Source of the DNA: Trichaptum fuscoviolaceum
Taxonomy: Eukaryota; Basidiomycota; Agaricomycetes; Hymenochaetales; Trichaptaceae
Direction: 5' to 3'
Length of the DNA: 64,000 nt
Assembly: GCA_910574455.1 (NCBI GenBank)
Contig: CAJSYZ010000003.1
Location: 992,001-1,056,000, forward strand
Shown here piece after piece: positions 10,487 to 22,146 of this stretch (within the stretch, counting starts at the first letter, position 1; every line of letters begins with the position of its first letter). The notes beneath the pieces are model-generated. The model worked only from the letters and a program-made list of their open reading frames with translations. It searched no databases and was not told the origin of the DNA. Both the position numbers and the translations under genes were made by a program.

Positions 10487-11546
10487 CTAATTGGCCATAT
10501 AGCGATAGTATCCGGGTATTGTAAAGATGGCTGACTTCCAAAGCTGCAAGTTTAGTAAAGGGCACTTAGTCAGTATTTCTGACTGACGGCGAACAGTGCG
10601 GGACATACCTGGAAAAGCTTGTAGTTGATCTGTTCCGCCTTAGCAGACCGGAACAAAATGACTGACGCGCCGCATAGAAAGCTATAAGCCACGAAAGCCA
10701 AAGAATAAGCAGTATCTAGCTTCCAGAGGACACTCATGACAATAGACCAGAAGACAACGAAAAACATGTACGCGACTCTTCCCATAGTTGGATAAACCAT
10801 AGGGATTGTTCGCCTTCCGACCTTCCTATCCCCATCAACGTCTCCGAAGTCTTGACAATGAAATGTTGTTAAGCAAGCCCCGACACTCATGTATACGGCG
10901 TTCCAAGCGATTTCGTCCAATCCGTGGCGATCATTTCCTATGTACGATGGGTGACATTCAGTTTTTTCTTCATCGAGACCTCGGGAGACATACCTGCAAC
11001 AAGGGCTGCTCCAACAAAGTTCGGCACAAATCCGAATCCACCGATACAGCTGCGAACAATCCAGTGGCTCGCATCCACGCGTAAGTCGCAGTACAGATAA
11101 GTCACGAGAAGAATCCCAAGGGCGCAGTACACTGTCTCGAGGCTGTAGAAAGCCGAGTGGATCAGTCCGAGGACTACGACGACCCAGCGGAGCCGGAGCG
11201 TGTTCTCAGCCGAGATACGTCCAGATGGGATGGGCCGGTAAGGTTTATTGAGTCTATCCTCTTCAGGATTTAGACCCTGATTCGCGAGGTTGAAGGCCAG
11301 AACTTGGACCCACTGCCATGCTAAGGCGTGCGGAATGCGAGAGGCGCTTACGATGGGAGCTACGGCTGCGCCGAAAACAGTCTAACACTCGTCAATCAGT
11401 AGGGACGACCGGGATGTATATTGAAGGAATCATACACATGGTATAATGGCGGTCTTGATGTCAGATTTGGTGAATAGAGCCAGCGTCCGCACGTGATATA
11501 GGATGTCCCTAACGAAGGTGGTGCTCATTGATGAGGTAGTCTTCAT
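10487..11546 (-). CDS. UbiA-family integral membrane prenyltransferase or terpene cyclase, copy 1 (294 aa)
   Basis: Exons 11546-11436, 11381-10994, 10937-10609 and 10543-10487 join in phase into 295 codons with stop. The family binds a prenyl diphosphate through two Asp-rich motifs with magnesium. Here these are NQGLNPEEDRLNKPYRP early and QDFGDVDGD later, the usual NxxxxxxED and DxxxD positions. Several hydrophobic segments follow (VVVVLGLIHSAFY, FFVVFWSIVMSVLW), so it is a multi-span membrane protein. NQ...EED...NKPxRP recalls the short fungal UbiA-type terpene cyclases such as the fumagillin-pathway enzyme, but a transferase role cannot be excluded. Exons 2 and 3 have exactly the same lengths (388 and 329 nt) as in copy 2 at 14416, so the two are paralogs; they are transcribed divergently. 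Confidence 0.88.
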
Positions 11547-14415
11547 GCTGCAATGTGAGGTCAGCTTTTCGTGGAGAGATGGCGAATGGGCTTTTTATGC
11601 TCTACATAACGCTATATTTCAGTGTCAGCGTTTCGTGGGGATCTACGCACTTTGGCGTGCTCATCTTAAAGATCCTGAATTGCAAAGCTACATCAGGACA
11701 AAAACTCCACTCACATTCCGCTCTTTTCCACGTAATTTAACCTTTCGACAATTAACACTTGATTCAGGGATGTCGTGAGACGTAGCTCCAACAGCGAAGA
11801 GAATGTACAATGCTCTGCTCACCGATATGCTCATATAGTTAAGCGACATCATCCCTGACTGAAGGCCATTCCTCGGGAAACAATTATCCTATAGAAGCCG
11901 AGGTGTTGCAAGTTGTGGCACACGAATGAGCCAATTATCCCTGCGTACGTCTTTAGATAGCTAGGGTAGGGAGTCGTTTAGGATACCATAGTGAAAGCCT
12001 AGCTTTGATACACGACAATGCAGCAAGACCATACAAGTATGCGAATTAATTTTGCGAGCTTCCTTCAGTCGATGCGCCGAAAATAGTCCATGGGTATAAG
12101 CGTGTCTGGTGTGTGTGCGGATTTATTGTAGTAGACGCACATGCGCAGAGATTTGTACACCTGGATGGTCCGCTTGTAGAAGGAATGATCATGATTCTCC
12201 CTTTCAGTTTGGGTAACTACAAGGCATTGGAAGCTTCGGGAGCCTCAGCGATTTCATGACTCGCATGTTCTTCGCCCTCAACCCTGGTAGAAGTTGATCG
12301 GCGTCCGTGTTTTCGGGAGCTGGGACGACCTCTCACGATCCTGGTATGACTTTGTTTGATTGGAGAAATCAGGCGGCGTGTGGGTCTGGTACTCACGAAT
12401 GTTTGTTGGTTGCGTAAACGTCGAGTAGTCATAGCACTGTGGCATGCTTTTTCTCTAGATATCAAAGAAATAGTTTCATAGTGTTATTTTTACAATACTG
12501 ACCTTGTATGGGTGCAAGCGTGTGTGGATACAGTGTTGCGGTGACTATCGTGCTTCGTGTTGAGAGTAAAGTGAGGACGGGTTTAAGACTTCATCTGAAG
12601 CATCGGTTGAAAATGGCCCGAAAATCACCCTGCCCTGAACAACTTGAAGTGCCAGTGTCAAAAACGTATTCAAGTTCCGCTTAAAGTTTCTGATGTGCGC
12701 GCATCATTCATCTGTGAATTTTTGATAAGATGATTTACTCAAAGAGTCACGACTTCTATGGGGACTGAGAAAATACCCATCATCATTATCTATTATATTT
12801 TAGCCAAATGTCCGAAGTTCACTGGTACCTTAGTCTTCGTCTTACAATTGTAAATGAGCTGGTAAGACTCACATCCAACACAAACTCAGTTTTTCGTTGT
12901 AATCGGCCTAGGATTTCCTGTGCAGGAAAAAAGGAGTAAATATCACAAGTTTCTAGTAGTTAGAGAATTATCATTGACAACGACACAAGGCCTAGGATGA
13001 CAGGGGGTGAAACTGATAGCTCAAAATCAGAACGACTGTAAAGTTGATCAATCAATCAGAAATTTGAAGTGTGATACTTTCATCATCTCGGCCTTCAAGT
13101 TGCTTATTATCTGACATGTGAATATCACGCATCTACAGTACATGCTTGATCCCTCTGATGCAAGTGTGGATACAAGAGTTATGTTTCGTCTGGGACGCTA
13201 GAGCCATATTCTGTGGTAAGCGTAGCAAACTATTAGTCTGTGGTGGGATTGCAATATCTAATTTAATTTCTACATAGCGACTGGTTCCAGCCCTTCCGAA
13301 TCTACATCGTGATACATGGAAGCTTTTTGAGATATTCCAGTTCTGGAACGCCACAAATAAAACGGTTCCTGAGCTGTCATCGATTAACTATTACCTATGC
13401 GGTAGGGTTCAAATCAATTCTGTGCTTTTCGTAATGCAGCAGATAGCGGAAGTAGAGAGGAGTTGACTTGGAGTTTGAGCATACCAGCTTCCGATTAATA
13501 GATATCAGTATTATTTATATCTGTGATCCATCAGGTAGCATTCCGCGCATCCGAGTCGCACACTTACATGTAGATCAGAGGCTACGTTAATGGCCCCGGG
13601 CCGAGGCTGCATGCAGCCTGAGTATGCAGTATGCACCTTCTCGGTTTAGAAATTGGACAGACACGATGTCCTAGGTTTGAATAGAAGTTGGTATACACCT
13701 TGTAACTTATGGCGGAAAACCGGATAGCATCGGAAATTAATGGTACTTCATCCGCTCACCGGAGGTTGTGTCGTACTTCAGCCTGAATCAGTTGTCGCCA
13801 CCGCCAGCGCAGCATGCGAGTAATTCACGACATAGATGACCTTCTGGCAATCACTACACTGCGTAGGCTCAGAAAGCAGGTCGGAGACCTTCGAATTTAG
13901 TGACTTAATGTTTGGTGGCTAATTCATTTTCATAAACCCTGTCGCGACACCAGTGGCAGTACTAGTAGCTCGGGTTCAAGTTAGGCCGAGACGGCCGCGG
14001 CACCGAAACACCGAAACATCATTGTATTACCAACCAAGTGCTTGCATTTTGTCTGCTCTGTCTCTTTCCTAACGAACAGCTCCTTTCCTTTGCAGCGTAA
14101 ACTTAGACGGGTAATGTCACCACTTGGAAGGTCACCTGGAAGAGCTCACTCCATATTTGCTCTTCTATGCTTGGAAGTAACAATGGTGGCGCGGAATCGA
14201 AGCACACGCCGCAATATTACGCTGCGTACGCACTCGTCCTTCCACTAGTACTGAGAGTTCTCCAGTTCTGCGATTGTTCCGGCGCTCGGATAATCTACTG
14301 GAAGAGAGGAAAATCTCGAACGTGATACTATATAAGCGCACGAGGATGAACGAAGGCTCTTCAGTCAATTGATTTCCTCATAGCTTTTATCGATCAACAT
14401 TCACAACACACCGCC
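11547..14415. other. 2.9-kb divergent intergenic region between the UbiA genes
   Basis: No gene is well supported. A minus-strand frame at 12217-12465 encodes 82 charged residues (rich in R, S, T) next to plausible splice signals, but no family is recognised and alternative frames are equally open. The length leaves room for the promoters of both UbiA genes. Confidence 0.4.
14329..14335 (+). promoter_or_regulatory. TATA box of UbiA copy 2
   Basis: TATATAA lies 81 nt before the ATG at 14416, matching the TATA-ATG spacing of 60-80 nt seen at several other genes here. Confidence 0.6.
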
Positions 14416-15489
14416 ATGGCAATCGACGAGCTGAAGCCGAAGAGTGGATTCCAGCTCCGCGATATACCATACCACATGAAGACGATGTTTCTTCTCAACA
14501 AATCTGACTTCAAGACGATCATAATACCATCTGTAGGAGCATTCCTTATCTGACTTTACTTACCCAATTGAAAGCGCTACGGTTCCCCTCAGGTTGTTAC
14601 AGCAGTAGCACTCACTCCGCTAGCAAGTATCGACCGTCTTCCACATATCATATTTTGGGTATGGGTGCAGATCGTCCACTGCGACCTCGTCAACCAAGCC
14701 CTCCGAGTCGAAGAGGACAGGCTCAATAAGCCCTACCGGCCAATCGTCTCCGGCCGTTTGTCTATCGACACAGCAATGTGGCTCCGCTGGATATTCGTCG
14801 TCGTCGGCTTCTTGCACTCAAGGCTGTACAGCGCCGAAGTGGTCTGTGCTGCTGTAGGCAACTTGATCATCGATCTGCTGTACAACGAGCTGGATGGTGA
14901 TAGATGCCATTGGGTGCTCAGGCAACTCCTCATTGGTCCGGGGTACATGCCGTACCACTACGGGACCGCGCTCATTGCTGGTTTGTTGCATTATTTCCAT
15001 CCAGACATACACCACGATTATTGATTATCCGGATACCAGGAGCAAGCGCCTCCCACCTTGACGACCTCACTATCAAAGCCCTTCTCACATGCACTGTAAT
15101 TTTCCTCACCACCGCGCATTGCCAGGACTTCAAAGACGTCTCCGGCGATGCTGCAGTAGGTCGGGTGACCATGCCGATGGTCCACCCGTTCTTGAGCCGC
15201 CTCTCCTACATGTTCTTCGTCATTTTTTGGTCCATTGCATTGAGCGTGTACTGGGAGCTTGAATACATGTTCGCCGTCGCGTTCATCGGCTTCTCAATCT
15301 TTATCGGCGCGTTCGTGATGATGTTCAGGTCCGTTAAGGCTGATCAACTGAGCTTCCAGTTGTATGAGGTAAGGAACATCCCAGCGTAGTTGCCACCCAA
15401 TAAACTAATATTTTCTTCAGGTGTATATGACGCTTACATTCCTCGTCCCGGCTTACTATCGCTACAAGTCCCAGCATGCCGTCATGTAG
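14416..15489 (+). CDS. UbiA-family integral membrane prenyltransferase or terpene cyclase, copy 2 (300 aa)
   Basis: Exons 14416-14532, 14593-14980, 15040-15368 and 15421-15489 join in phase into 301 codons with stop. The first Asp-rich motif is NQALRVEEDRLNKPYRP and the second is QDFKDVSGD, followed by GRVTMPMVHP; both would coordinate magnesium and the prenyl diphosphate. Hydrophobic spans include IFVVVGFLHSRLY and FFVIFWSIALSVYW. The C-terminus PAYYRYKSQ parallels PGYYRYMAN of copy 1. It is a complete paralog of the gene at 10487-11546 with the same intron positions. Substrate and product are unknown; a sesquiterpene cyclase-like role is possible by family resemblance, and the glycosyltransferase at 7.5 kb could act on its product. 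Confidence 0.9.
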
Positions 15490-15713
15490 ATGTGGACCAC
15501 TTTCATTTCTTGAAACACGAAATGAGATGAACAACAAGTGAGCTGTTAGAGGTAATTTAAATCAGACTTGACGAGATGAACAAATGTGTCGAGATTCATG
15601 TATGAAATAGAACGCATATATAGAAATACAGCTGTGAATAGTACCCAGGAAATGGCATAGGCATATGCGCATAAGTAGTCAGCCACAAAGTACAGTATTT
15701 AAAATGCCATCGA

Positions 15714-16811
15714 TCAGATTAAAGGTGGGTTGTATGGACCAAGATCAGGTGTAACCCGGAACATTTCCTCTTCATGGTTTAACAGTCCGGTCCAACCCAG
15801 AGATTTTGCCATGACAACACACGGATCATCCGAAGATTTCTGTGTGTAATGACGCCTGAGTGAATCCCGTCGCGAAAAGCCCGCTTTGTTCTTTTTCAAG
15901 CTGTCATTAGTTGAACAGTCGGGGTTGCAGCAGAAGTACTCGTTCATGGCGTTATGGGTCCTCTCATGACGCTGGCACATCTGAGTACTCCTAAAGCGCC
16001 AGAGGCATCCGTGGTGGCGGCATAAGTATTTTCCAGTGGAGGTCTGGGGGTCAGAGCGAACTCGTAGAATGCGGGACTTTTTGACCGGAGTGGTCAAGTG
16101 GATATTTTCCTCCTCCTGCTTCATGACGACTCGGACTGCCGTGTTATCTGGGCAGGAGCTTTGTTGGTCTTGAGAAGGATGTAGAGGGGGAATATCTGAT
16201 GACCAAGGCGTTAATGACAGGGCCGTACTGGATGATGAAGTGCTTGGTCCCCTCGAAGATCCGGGTAAGAATAGGTCATTGGTTGGATCGCTTTCTGCCG
16301 ATCCAGGGACGAGCGACAGCTGCGAAGCGTTTGGGTGGCCTTGGGGATAAACAAGTGCCTGGAACTGCAATGGCAGAGCGAGAGGATCCAGGCTGAACGC
16401 GCTGGATGGTAGCGCATATTGATTCTCACCCGATTGACCGTGTCCGACCAAAGGATGGGGAAATTCCATGAGGGAAGGGGCTTGCTGCATATCCACGAAT
16501 TGGGAAGGCATACCGTTGTTGTACTGTCGTCGGGTGCTATACGGGTAGGGAGAGTAAAGGTTTTCAAACATCGGACCACTCGCGGCCCTACTCTCCGTTG
16601 GCATAGGTCCAGTTACAGACTGTGAGCCGAGCATGGCCTCCAGGTCGCTATAGAGCGTTTGCTGCGCCAAAATCTGAATAGCTAGTCAGGCACGGTTGAC
16701 CAGAATGAAGAAGGAACATACCATTTTGTTACCGCTGCCGCCAAAAGGTCCCAGTCGAACACCGGAGCTGGACCTCACAGGAAATATGAATGTCACGTTA
16801 TCGTTTAACAT
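15714..16811 (-). CDS. C2H2-type zinc-finger protein, copy 1 (349 aa)
   Basis: Two exons, 16811-16722 (30 codons, starting MLNDNVTF) and 16673-15714, join in phase across a 48-nt intron. The N-terminal two thirds are Ser/Pro/Gln-rich and without a recognised fold. A C2H2 finger follows (CRHHGCLWRFRSTQMCQRHERTH region, about residues 245-270), then a second, spaced Cys/His cluster (CCNPDCSTND...RRDSLRRHY). The likely role is a DNA-binding transcription factor. The C-terminus WTGLLNHEEEMFRVTPDLG is intact here but lost by frameshift in copy 2 at 57342. The first exon rests on its open frame and conservation between copies, so the true start may lie further upstream. Confidence 0.75.
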
Positions 16812-17912
16812 AACGGTCGTGCCAATGAACTCGGATGGACACTGTGTATCGGGAGTGCACTGCTGAGCTTGTTGGCAGCCCTCTGGTTCCTTCGTTCATA
16901 CTTATAACGACTGTGATGTCCAAGGACGTTCCCAAAGCTCTCCCTGTGTCGGCGGATTGACCAGCGCCTGTCAATGAGCGCGAGTTGAGCCACCGGAGGG
17001 CCACCCCGATACACGATTATATCAGCGGGCCCATGTCCAAAGCGTAAGGCATCAAGAGCAAACTGAGCAACGCAATGCCTATAAGGTGGGTCGGTGAAGA
17101 CGTTGAGTGCTCATGCAAGAGTGGTATCTTTGAAAAGGAAAACATCGAGAGTGAGCCGCAGCACAAGGTGTCTTAAGAATCCAATAAGCGAGAGGAGGAA
17201 CTCCGAATTGCATGTAATGGGTGGATGGGAAAGCGAAGAATGCAATGCAGTGCAAGACAATTACATGGCCAAGTGAGTGCCGGGTTAACCCATATAGGAG
17301 GTCAAGCTGGGTTCCGTTCCATATTCTGAGAGGCCTATGTGCGTTTTTCCAGTTACCCAAGAGTTTGATATCAAGATAGAACACAAAGCTCTCTGATGTA
17401 GCCTTTGTGCCCCGCGCAAGATAAGTAAGACAACCTGATTTGACGTTCAGTCAGTTTCGGAGATATTCTTTGATTGTACCAAAGAGAACCCTCAGAAGTA
17501 ACTCAGATACCGGTCCACGTCTCGGGCCCGAGACGGTCTTAAGCCTCGAAGTCGTCTGCGCTGTTGTCGTGGATGATCAAGAGACGCGACTCGGACGTGC
17601 TGGACGCGTGACGTTCGCGTCGTTATTCAAGTTCAAGAGGATCACGTGTCAAAATCGAGGAGAGTCTCGCCGGGTGCTTCCGAAGAGCGGAGAGCGTGAA
17701 CTTCATACCTCCGTCACATGGGCGAGCACCCCCGAGTCGAACCTATCGCATGATACTTTATAGGCATTTTCTCAACGATTTAGATAGGGAACCTCAGCCA
17801 TGGCATTGCGTATAGGCTTGCGAATGCGTAGACCACGATCAACAGCGTAAATTTTAAACCTGCTTGGCATCGACACAGGAGAACTTACATACATACACTA
17901 TTACATTTCATC
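16812..17912. other. Upstream region of zinc-finger copy 1, part of the inverted duplication
   Basis: No independent gene is supported. The DNA matches 55.9-57.3 kb in inverse orientation, for example gttaacccatatagga / tatgggttaacccggc and the cgagacggtcttgaag-like stretch near 17530 versus 56090-56120. A conserved frame just before the first exon of the zinc-finger gene (TQCPSEFIGTTV in both copies) hints that an upstream coding exon may exist. Confidence 0.5.
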
Positions 17913-20263
17913 CTATCTACTCATCTCATTCCTGTCCACCTCAAACTGGGCCATCATATTCAGCACTTGAACAAGATGCAGATATCCCAGAGACTCGCCG
18001 CATGCAGTAGCAAGTGCGCTGGCAGTCTTGACGACGTTCTTTATTTGCCTGCCATTGACAGCCCGTTCGCTAAGATCCTCAATCTCTGCTTCAGAGACAC
18101 CCAGATCATCCTGACCCTTCGTGGCGACCTTCTTGAGGAATGCGATCCAAATCTTGCGTCGTGCGTCAGGCTTGAGGTCGTGGTAGCGCAAGGAGACATG
18201 GATACGGGACTGGAAAGCCTCGTCGAATGTCTTCACCCTGTTCGTGGTCAGGAAGAGGATGCCTTGGAAGTATCTAGAAAGTGGGTATTAGAGACAGAAA
18301 TTTTAAAAGAAAAAAGTTAGCAACATACTCGAGCTGACGAAGGAAGACGGCGACAACTGCGTTCCTCTGTAGATCGTGCACGGATCGTTCTTCCAAAAAG
18401 ACGTCGGCCTCGTCGATAAGCACGACTGCACCCCAGCTCGATGAGATGCTGAAGATCTTCGTCAAGTTGTCGTCCAGAGCCGAGGCTGTGATACCGAGGT
18501 CTCCTGCACCAACGATGTACAGAGGTTTCCTGACGTCTATTCCAATATGTTCAGTCTCACTCAATCTGGCAAGGACGAAGACTTACGTTCGCTTGTCGCC
18601 TCAGCAGTCAGACTCTTACCGACGCCCGGATTACCGAATAGGTTGATGATAAGACCGCGGCCTTTGCCCTTCACGAAATCATCGAAGCCCGTGCTGTCTT
18701 TGCTATGTATTTCGACAAGTGACTTAACGAGCATCTTCTGAGCCGGAGGAAGGACGAGGTTCTCAAAGGGCTCGTTACTCCATTCAAAGGTTGTCACGCT
18801 CTCCACATTGAATTCCACTGTAAACGCATGTGGTGAGCGGTATGGATGTGAAGTGAAGGATAATTGACATACACCAAAGTTTATCAGACAGCGAAAATCC
18901 GTCAAGTTCGGTATTTGTCCGGTCTTCAGGCTTTTTCACTTTGTTGTTGAAGTTAGTCTTCAGCTTCTCAAAACTTGAGCCGTCCATGGATTTATTGACT
19001 TTGGGTAGTTCGTAGTTCGGGTTCATTTGCGAGAATGTTTCTGGAATAGTGATTCGTATAAGCACGGTGTTGTTTAGCAACTTGCGACTGAACGTACTCC
19101 AATCAATCATAACCCGGCTATCCACCTATAGCTGAGTTCAGTGAAGGTAGTGTTGTAGGGGATCGAGCTACGCACATTATACTTTACGGAGTTCTGGTCA
19201 ACACCCGTGCCTTTGAAGTACTTATGGTGAACCCCTTGCAGTGCACACCACTTTCTTCCTCGCTCGATGAGTCGCGCCTTAATTCCGTCCACTTGCGGGT
19301 GATACTTCATTGGATAATGCGGTAAGCTGGAGATCTTGGCCGCGCCGTCAAATATCGGGATCGACAATGTCGGGGAGCGCGCAAGTCCGAACTTGGGTAC
19401 ATCCGGAGCAGAGTGTTCCATATGATAATCTTCGTTGTACTCGATGTACTCGGCTTCGAAGTCCCAGCACGGCATCCCACTGCAGAGCGTCCCGCGCTCT
19501 GCGTGCAAAAGACGAACAGCCCGCCACTCGCCCGTGATAGGGCTCAAGGTGAGGAAGACCGTGCGCGGGACGAGGAGGGCCCAGAGGAGGGCGAACGTGA
19601 TCTCATCGTGCGCGAGAAGGTTGCTGAGCGTGTCGAGGGTCGATGCGTGTTCAGTCCGGATGTAGTCGAGGAAGAATTCGAGATGGGAGGACATGGTTTC
19701 ATCATCCTCGGTCTTGTCTCCTCTCACACGCAGAGCAGTGGCATACGCTTCGAAGTCCGAGAGGAAAGTCATGACCATCTAGGGGTCAAGCTAACATTCG
19801 ATCAGTTTCAGCAAAAGATGAAGATATAAGATGAGCTCACCCGGAGAGGTGTAAATGTCCAGGAGATGCCTCTAACATTGCCGATAACGTCCTCGCAAGC
19901 CTTCTTCAGCTGCGGACTCTTGATGTCCAGGAGTGTTGTGAACAAAAAGTCTGCTGGATCCGAACGCTTTTCGAATTGCCGTACGACCGTGAACGCAAAC
20001 CTGATATATTTGTCCTTCTCCTTCTTTTCATTGCCCTTGCGTTCGGGAACCGTGCTGTCGTGAGAGACCCACTCTCGGCGCTCGGCATCGAACAACTCGT
20101 CGACGCGCTTCACTTCCAAGCAGGAGCCTGTCGGGGTAGAGTCATCCTCGGCCTTATCCACCTCAGTGTCCGGAGTGTCGCTATTAACCTCATCGCATGT
20201 AGATGAAGGTGGCCGTGGTAGGCTGGCCAGGAACCAGCCCGTTAGCCTAGAGAGTAGAGACAT
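17913..20263 (-). CDS. AAA+ ATPase of the fungal DUF7025-type family, copy 1 (stop codon possibly spliced out)
   Basis: Seven exons: 20263-19841, 19790 or 19778 to 19176, 19125-19098, 19040-18873, 18817-18587, 18536-18329 and 18273-17913. The N-terminal half carries the DLLWALLVPRTVF-like region typical of fungal ATPases with a DUF7025 domain (family name from memory). The AAA+ core has Walker A GNPGVGKS, Walker B VVLIDEAD, sensor-1 LTTNR and an arginine in FDEAFQSRIH. Using the acceptor conserved in the other copies puts a TAG at 19781-19779 where they have CAA or CGG. That TAG could itself serve as acceptor, dropping four residues and giving 673 aa. TATA (plus-strand tttata, 20323-20328) lies about 60 nt before the chosen ATG. 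Cellular role is unknown. Confidence 0.75.
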
Positions 20264-20925
20264 AGAGTGCAGGCTGCGTCGAAGCCAGAAGACCTGACAT
20301 TCGACTGCGAGATTCATACACCTTTATAAGGTTTTCGAGGTGTGCTTCCTACAAGCTAAGCGGCACCGAGAATCTTCATACACCCTTCATATCAAGGAAG
20401 AAGAGTCATACTGAGACAGAATAGCGCACCGCGGAGGGTGATGCGAAAGTTGTGTTGGCATAATGAGTCAAGCTGAAGGTAAGGCGCCGGCGAGTTTACA
20501 GGCCGGATCTACTGTTAGTGGCGAGGCAGTAGGAGAAATAGCGCAACCGGTGGAGAAATTGCAAATATTACATACGAACGACTCATGTCGGTTCGTAGAT
20601 GAACGTACTAAGTCGGTTGGAAAATCGGTGCGGGGGACAAAATGTCTAAACTCATACTCAGGGCCGGCGCCGGAACTTGAAAGCCTGAGTTTTATCGCTC
20701 CCACTAACTGCATGATCACTCACTCCCGTTAGCAATCTTTAACATCGCTGTCGCGAAAATCATCTTCTCTCACATGGAGTAGCTTTGTCTAAACACCGTG
20801 AAAGGGCATTGATCGTCGCATCACTCTCCCCTTTATAATGGTATGTAACCCCGGTGATAAGTCGTCTGTTGTCTATCATTAAAAAAGAGAAACGCAATCG
20901 TTAGGCACAAGCAAACTCGGACAGT
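20264..20925. promoter_or_regulatory. Bidirectional promoter between AAA+ copy 1 and F-box copy 1
   Basis: A 662-bp gap separates two divergent start codons. A minus-strand TATAAA lies at 20328-20323 for the ATPase, and a plus-strand TATAAT at 20834-20839 for the F-box gene. The same divergent arrangement recurs at 48473-49147. Confidence 0.65.
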
Positions 20926-22146
20926 ATGTCACTGCCTACCGAAATCCTGCAGCTCGTCATTGAAGACTACATATCACAACACCCGAACCGACAGTCGGAA
21001 TGGGATTCAATCGACTTTGTTCCTCATTGGTACCTCACCCCCCTGCTCCGAGTCTGTAGGCTGTGGCACGAAGTGGCCGAAACATACCTCTATCGAGCGA
21101 TATCCGTCGGAAGCAAGATCTGGCATCCTATTCCCCCGATGGAAGGCGAGTCCATGGGAGAGTACCTGTATGCGATGCTTGCAATGGCTAAGAGCGTGAA
21201 ACGATTGGGGCATGAGATTGCTGAGGATCTTCTGGCGACGTTGACGACGAGATCCCGGCTAGCTGCGCTAGTTCGGACGCTGCGGCTTGGAATAGAAGTT
21301 GCGAGGTATGAGGCAGCAGAGCCTGAGTGGACGCGAACGAACATTCGAATTCTACAGCTGTGTCGAAATGTGGAACACTTCGAGATCCGAGGCTTCGATC
21401 ATACTGAACTCGATGCGCTAGTTGAAGCATTGAAGAACACGTCGCTCGTCACTTTCTGCATCTCCAAGCAAGAAACATTGCCATGGCCTCCCCCCAGGAA
21501 AGTGGGACACTTTACACAGCTGTTTGATTTATTGCAAAGGTGGCCAAGGCTTCGAAGCATCAGGGTGGAAGAGTTCTTAGCTGATGAAGCAGAGGAAGAC
21601 ACGTTTGCGTTTGATGTATCCGAGGCCTCTCGATGCCCAGACCTTCAAGAAATCATCCTCCCCGGCGCTGCTCTCCATGACTTCGAGCTTCGCGCTTTAC
21701 GTTCTATCTGCGGCAACGTGACGAAGCTCTCTACTTCGCTATTCACAGAACGGGTTGGCGATGAAGGAAATGCAGCGGCAGACACGCTGTACGAATGCTT
21801 ACGCGCATGGTCGACGACTCTGGAGTACCTAAAGATTGACATACCGGAGTATCGATATGCAGGCCAGCCTTTTTCCGAGGCTATAGCCAGCTTGAGGGAG
21901 CTTCGAGAATTGCAGATCATGAGGCTGCAGCTGGATTTTGCGCCTATTTCGCGACTCCCACGACTCGAGCGTTTTGCAACCGTTGAAGAAGACAAATGCG
22001 AAGAAGTAGGGCGACTTCTGGAAGATTCGGAAAACTTCCCCTCTCTTAGCTACATTGCAGTCGAGATCTATAACTGGGACGGCAAGGAGGTTCGGATGCA
22101 AGATGTGTGCGCTAGAAGGAATATTGAGTTGCACGAATGGAGATAA
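20926..22146 (+). CDS. F-box/LRR-like protein, copy 1 (406 aa, single exon)
   Basis: The N-terminus MSLPTEILQLVIEDY...LLRVCRLWHEVAETYLYR is a divergent F-box, the Skp1-binding module of SCF ubiquitin ligases. The rest is a run of leucine-rich-repeat-like strands (LRTLRLGIE, VEHFEIRGF, LRSIRVEEF, LQEIILPGA, LEYLKIDI, LRELQIMRL), which would form the substrate-recognition surface. There is no intron and no damage. It is the only intact member of a group of three: relics lie at about 35400-36681 and 47650-48472. It is transcribed divergently from AAA+ copy 1. Substrate is unknown. Confidence 0.85.
   Translation: MSLPTEILQLVIEDYISQHPNRQSEWDSIDFVPHWYLTPLLRVCRLWHEVAETYLYRAISVGSKIWHPIPPMEGESMGEYLYAMLAMAKSVKRLGHEIAEDLLATLTTRSRLAALVRTLRLGIEVARYEAAEPEWTRTNIRILQLCRNVEHFEIRGFDHTELDALVEALKNTSLVTFCISKQETLPWPPPRKVGHFTQLFDLLQRWPRLRSIRVEEFLADEAEEDTFAFDVSEASRCPDLQEIILPGAALHDFELRALRSICGNVTKLSTSLFTERVGDEGNAAADTLYECLRAWSTTLEYLKIDIPEYRYAGQPFSEAIASLRELRELQIMRLQLDFAPISRLPRLERFATVEEDKCEEVGRLLEDSENFPSLSYIAVEIYNWDGKEVRMQDVCARRNIELHEWR

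Noticed and set aside
12217..12465. 82-aa minus-strand ORF between the UbiA genes as a gene
   Set aside because: Charged, no family, no convincing start context; splice options give competing frames.
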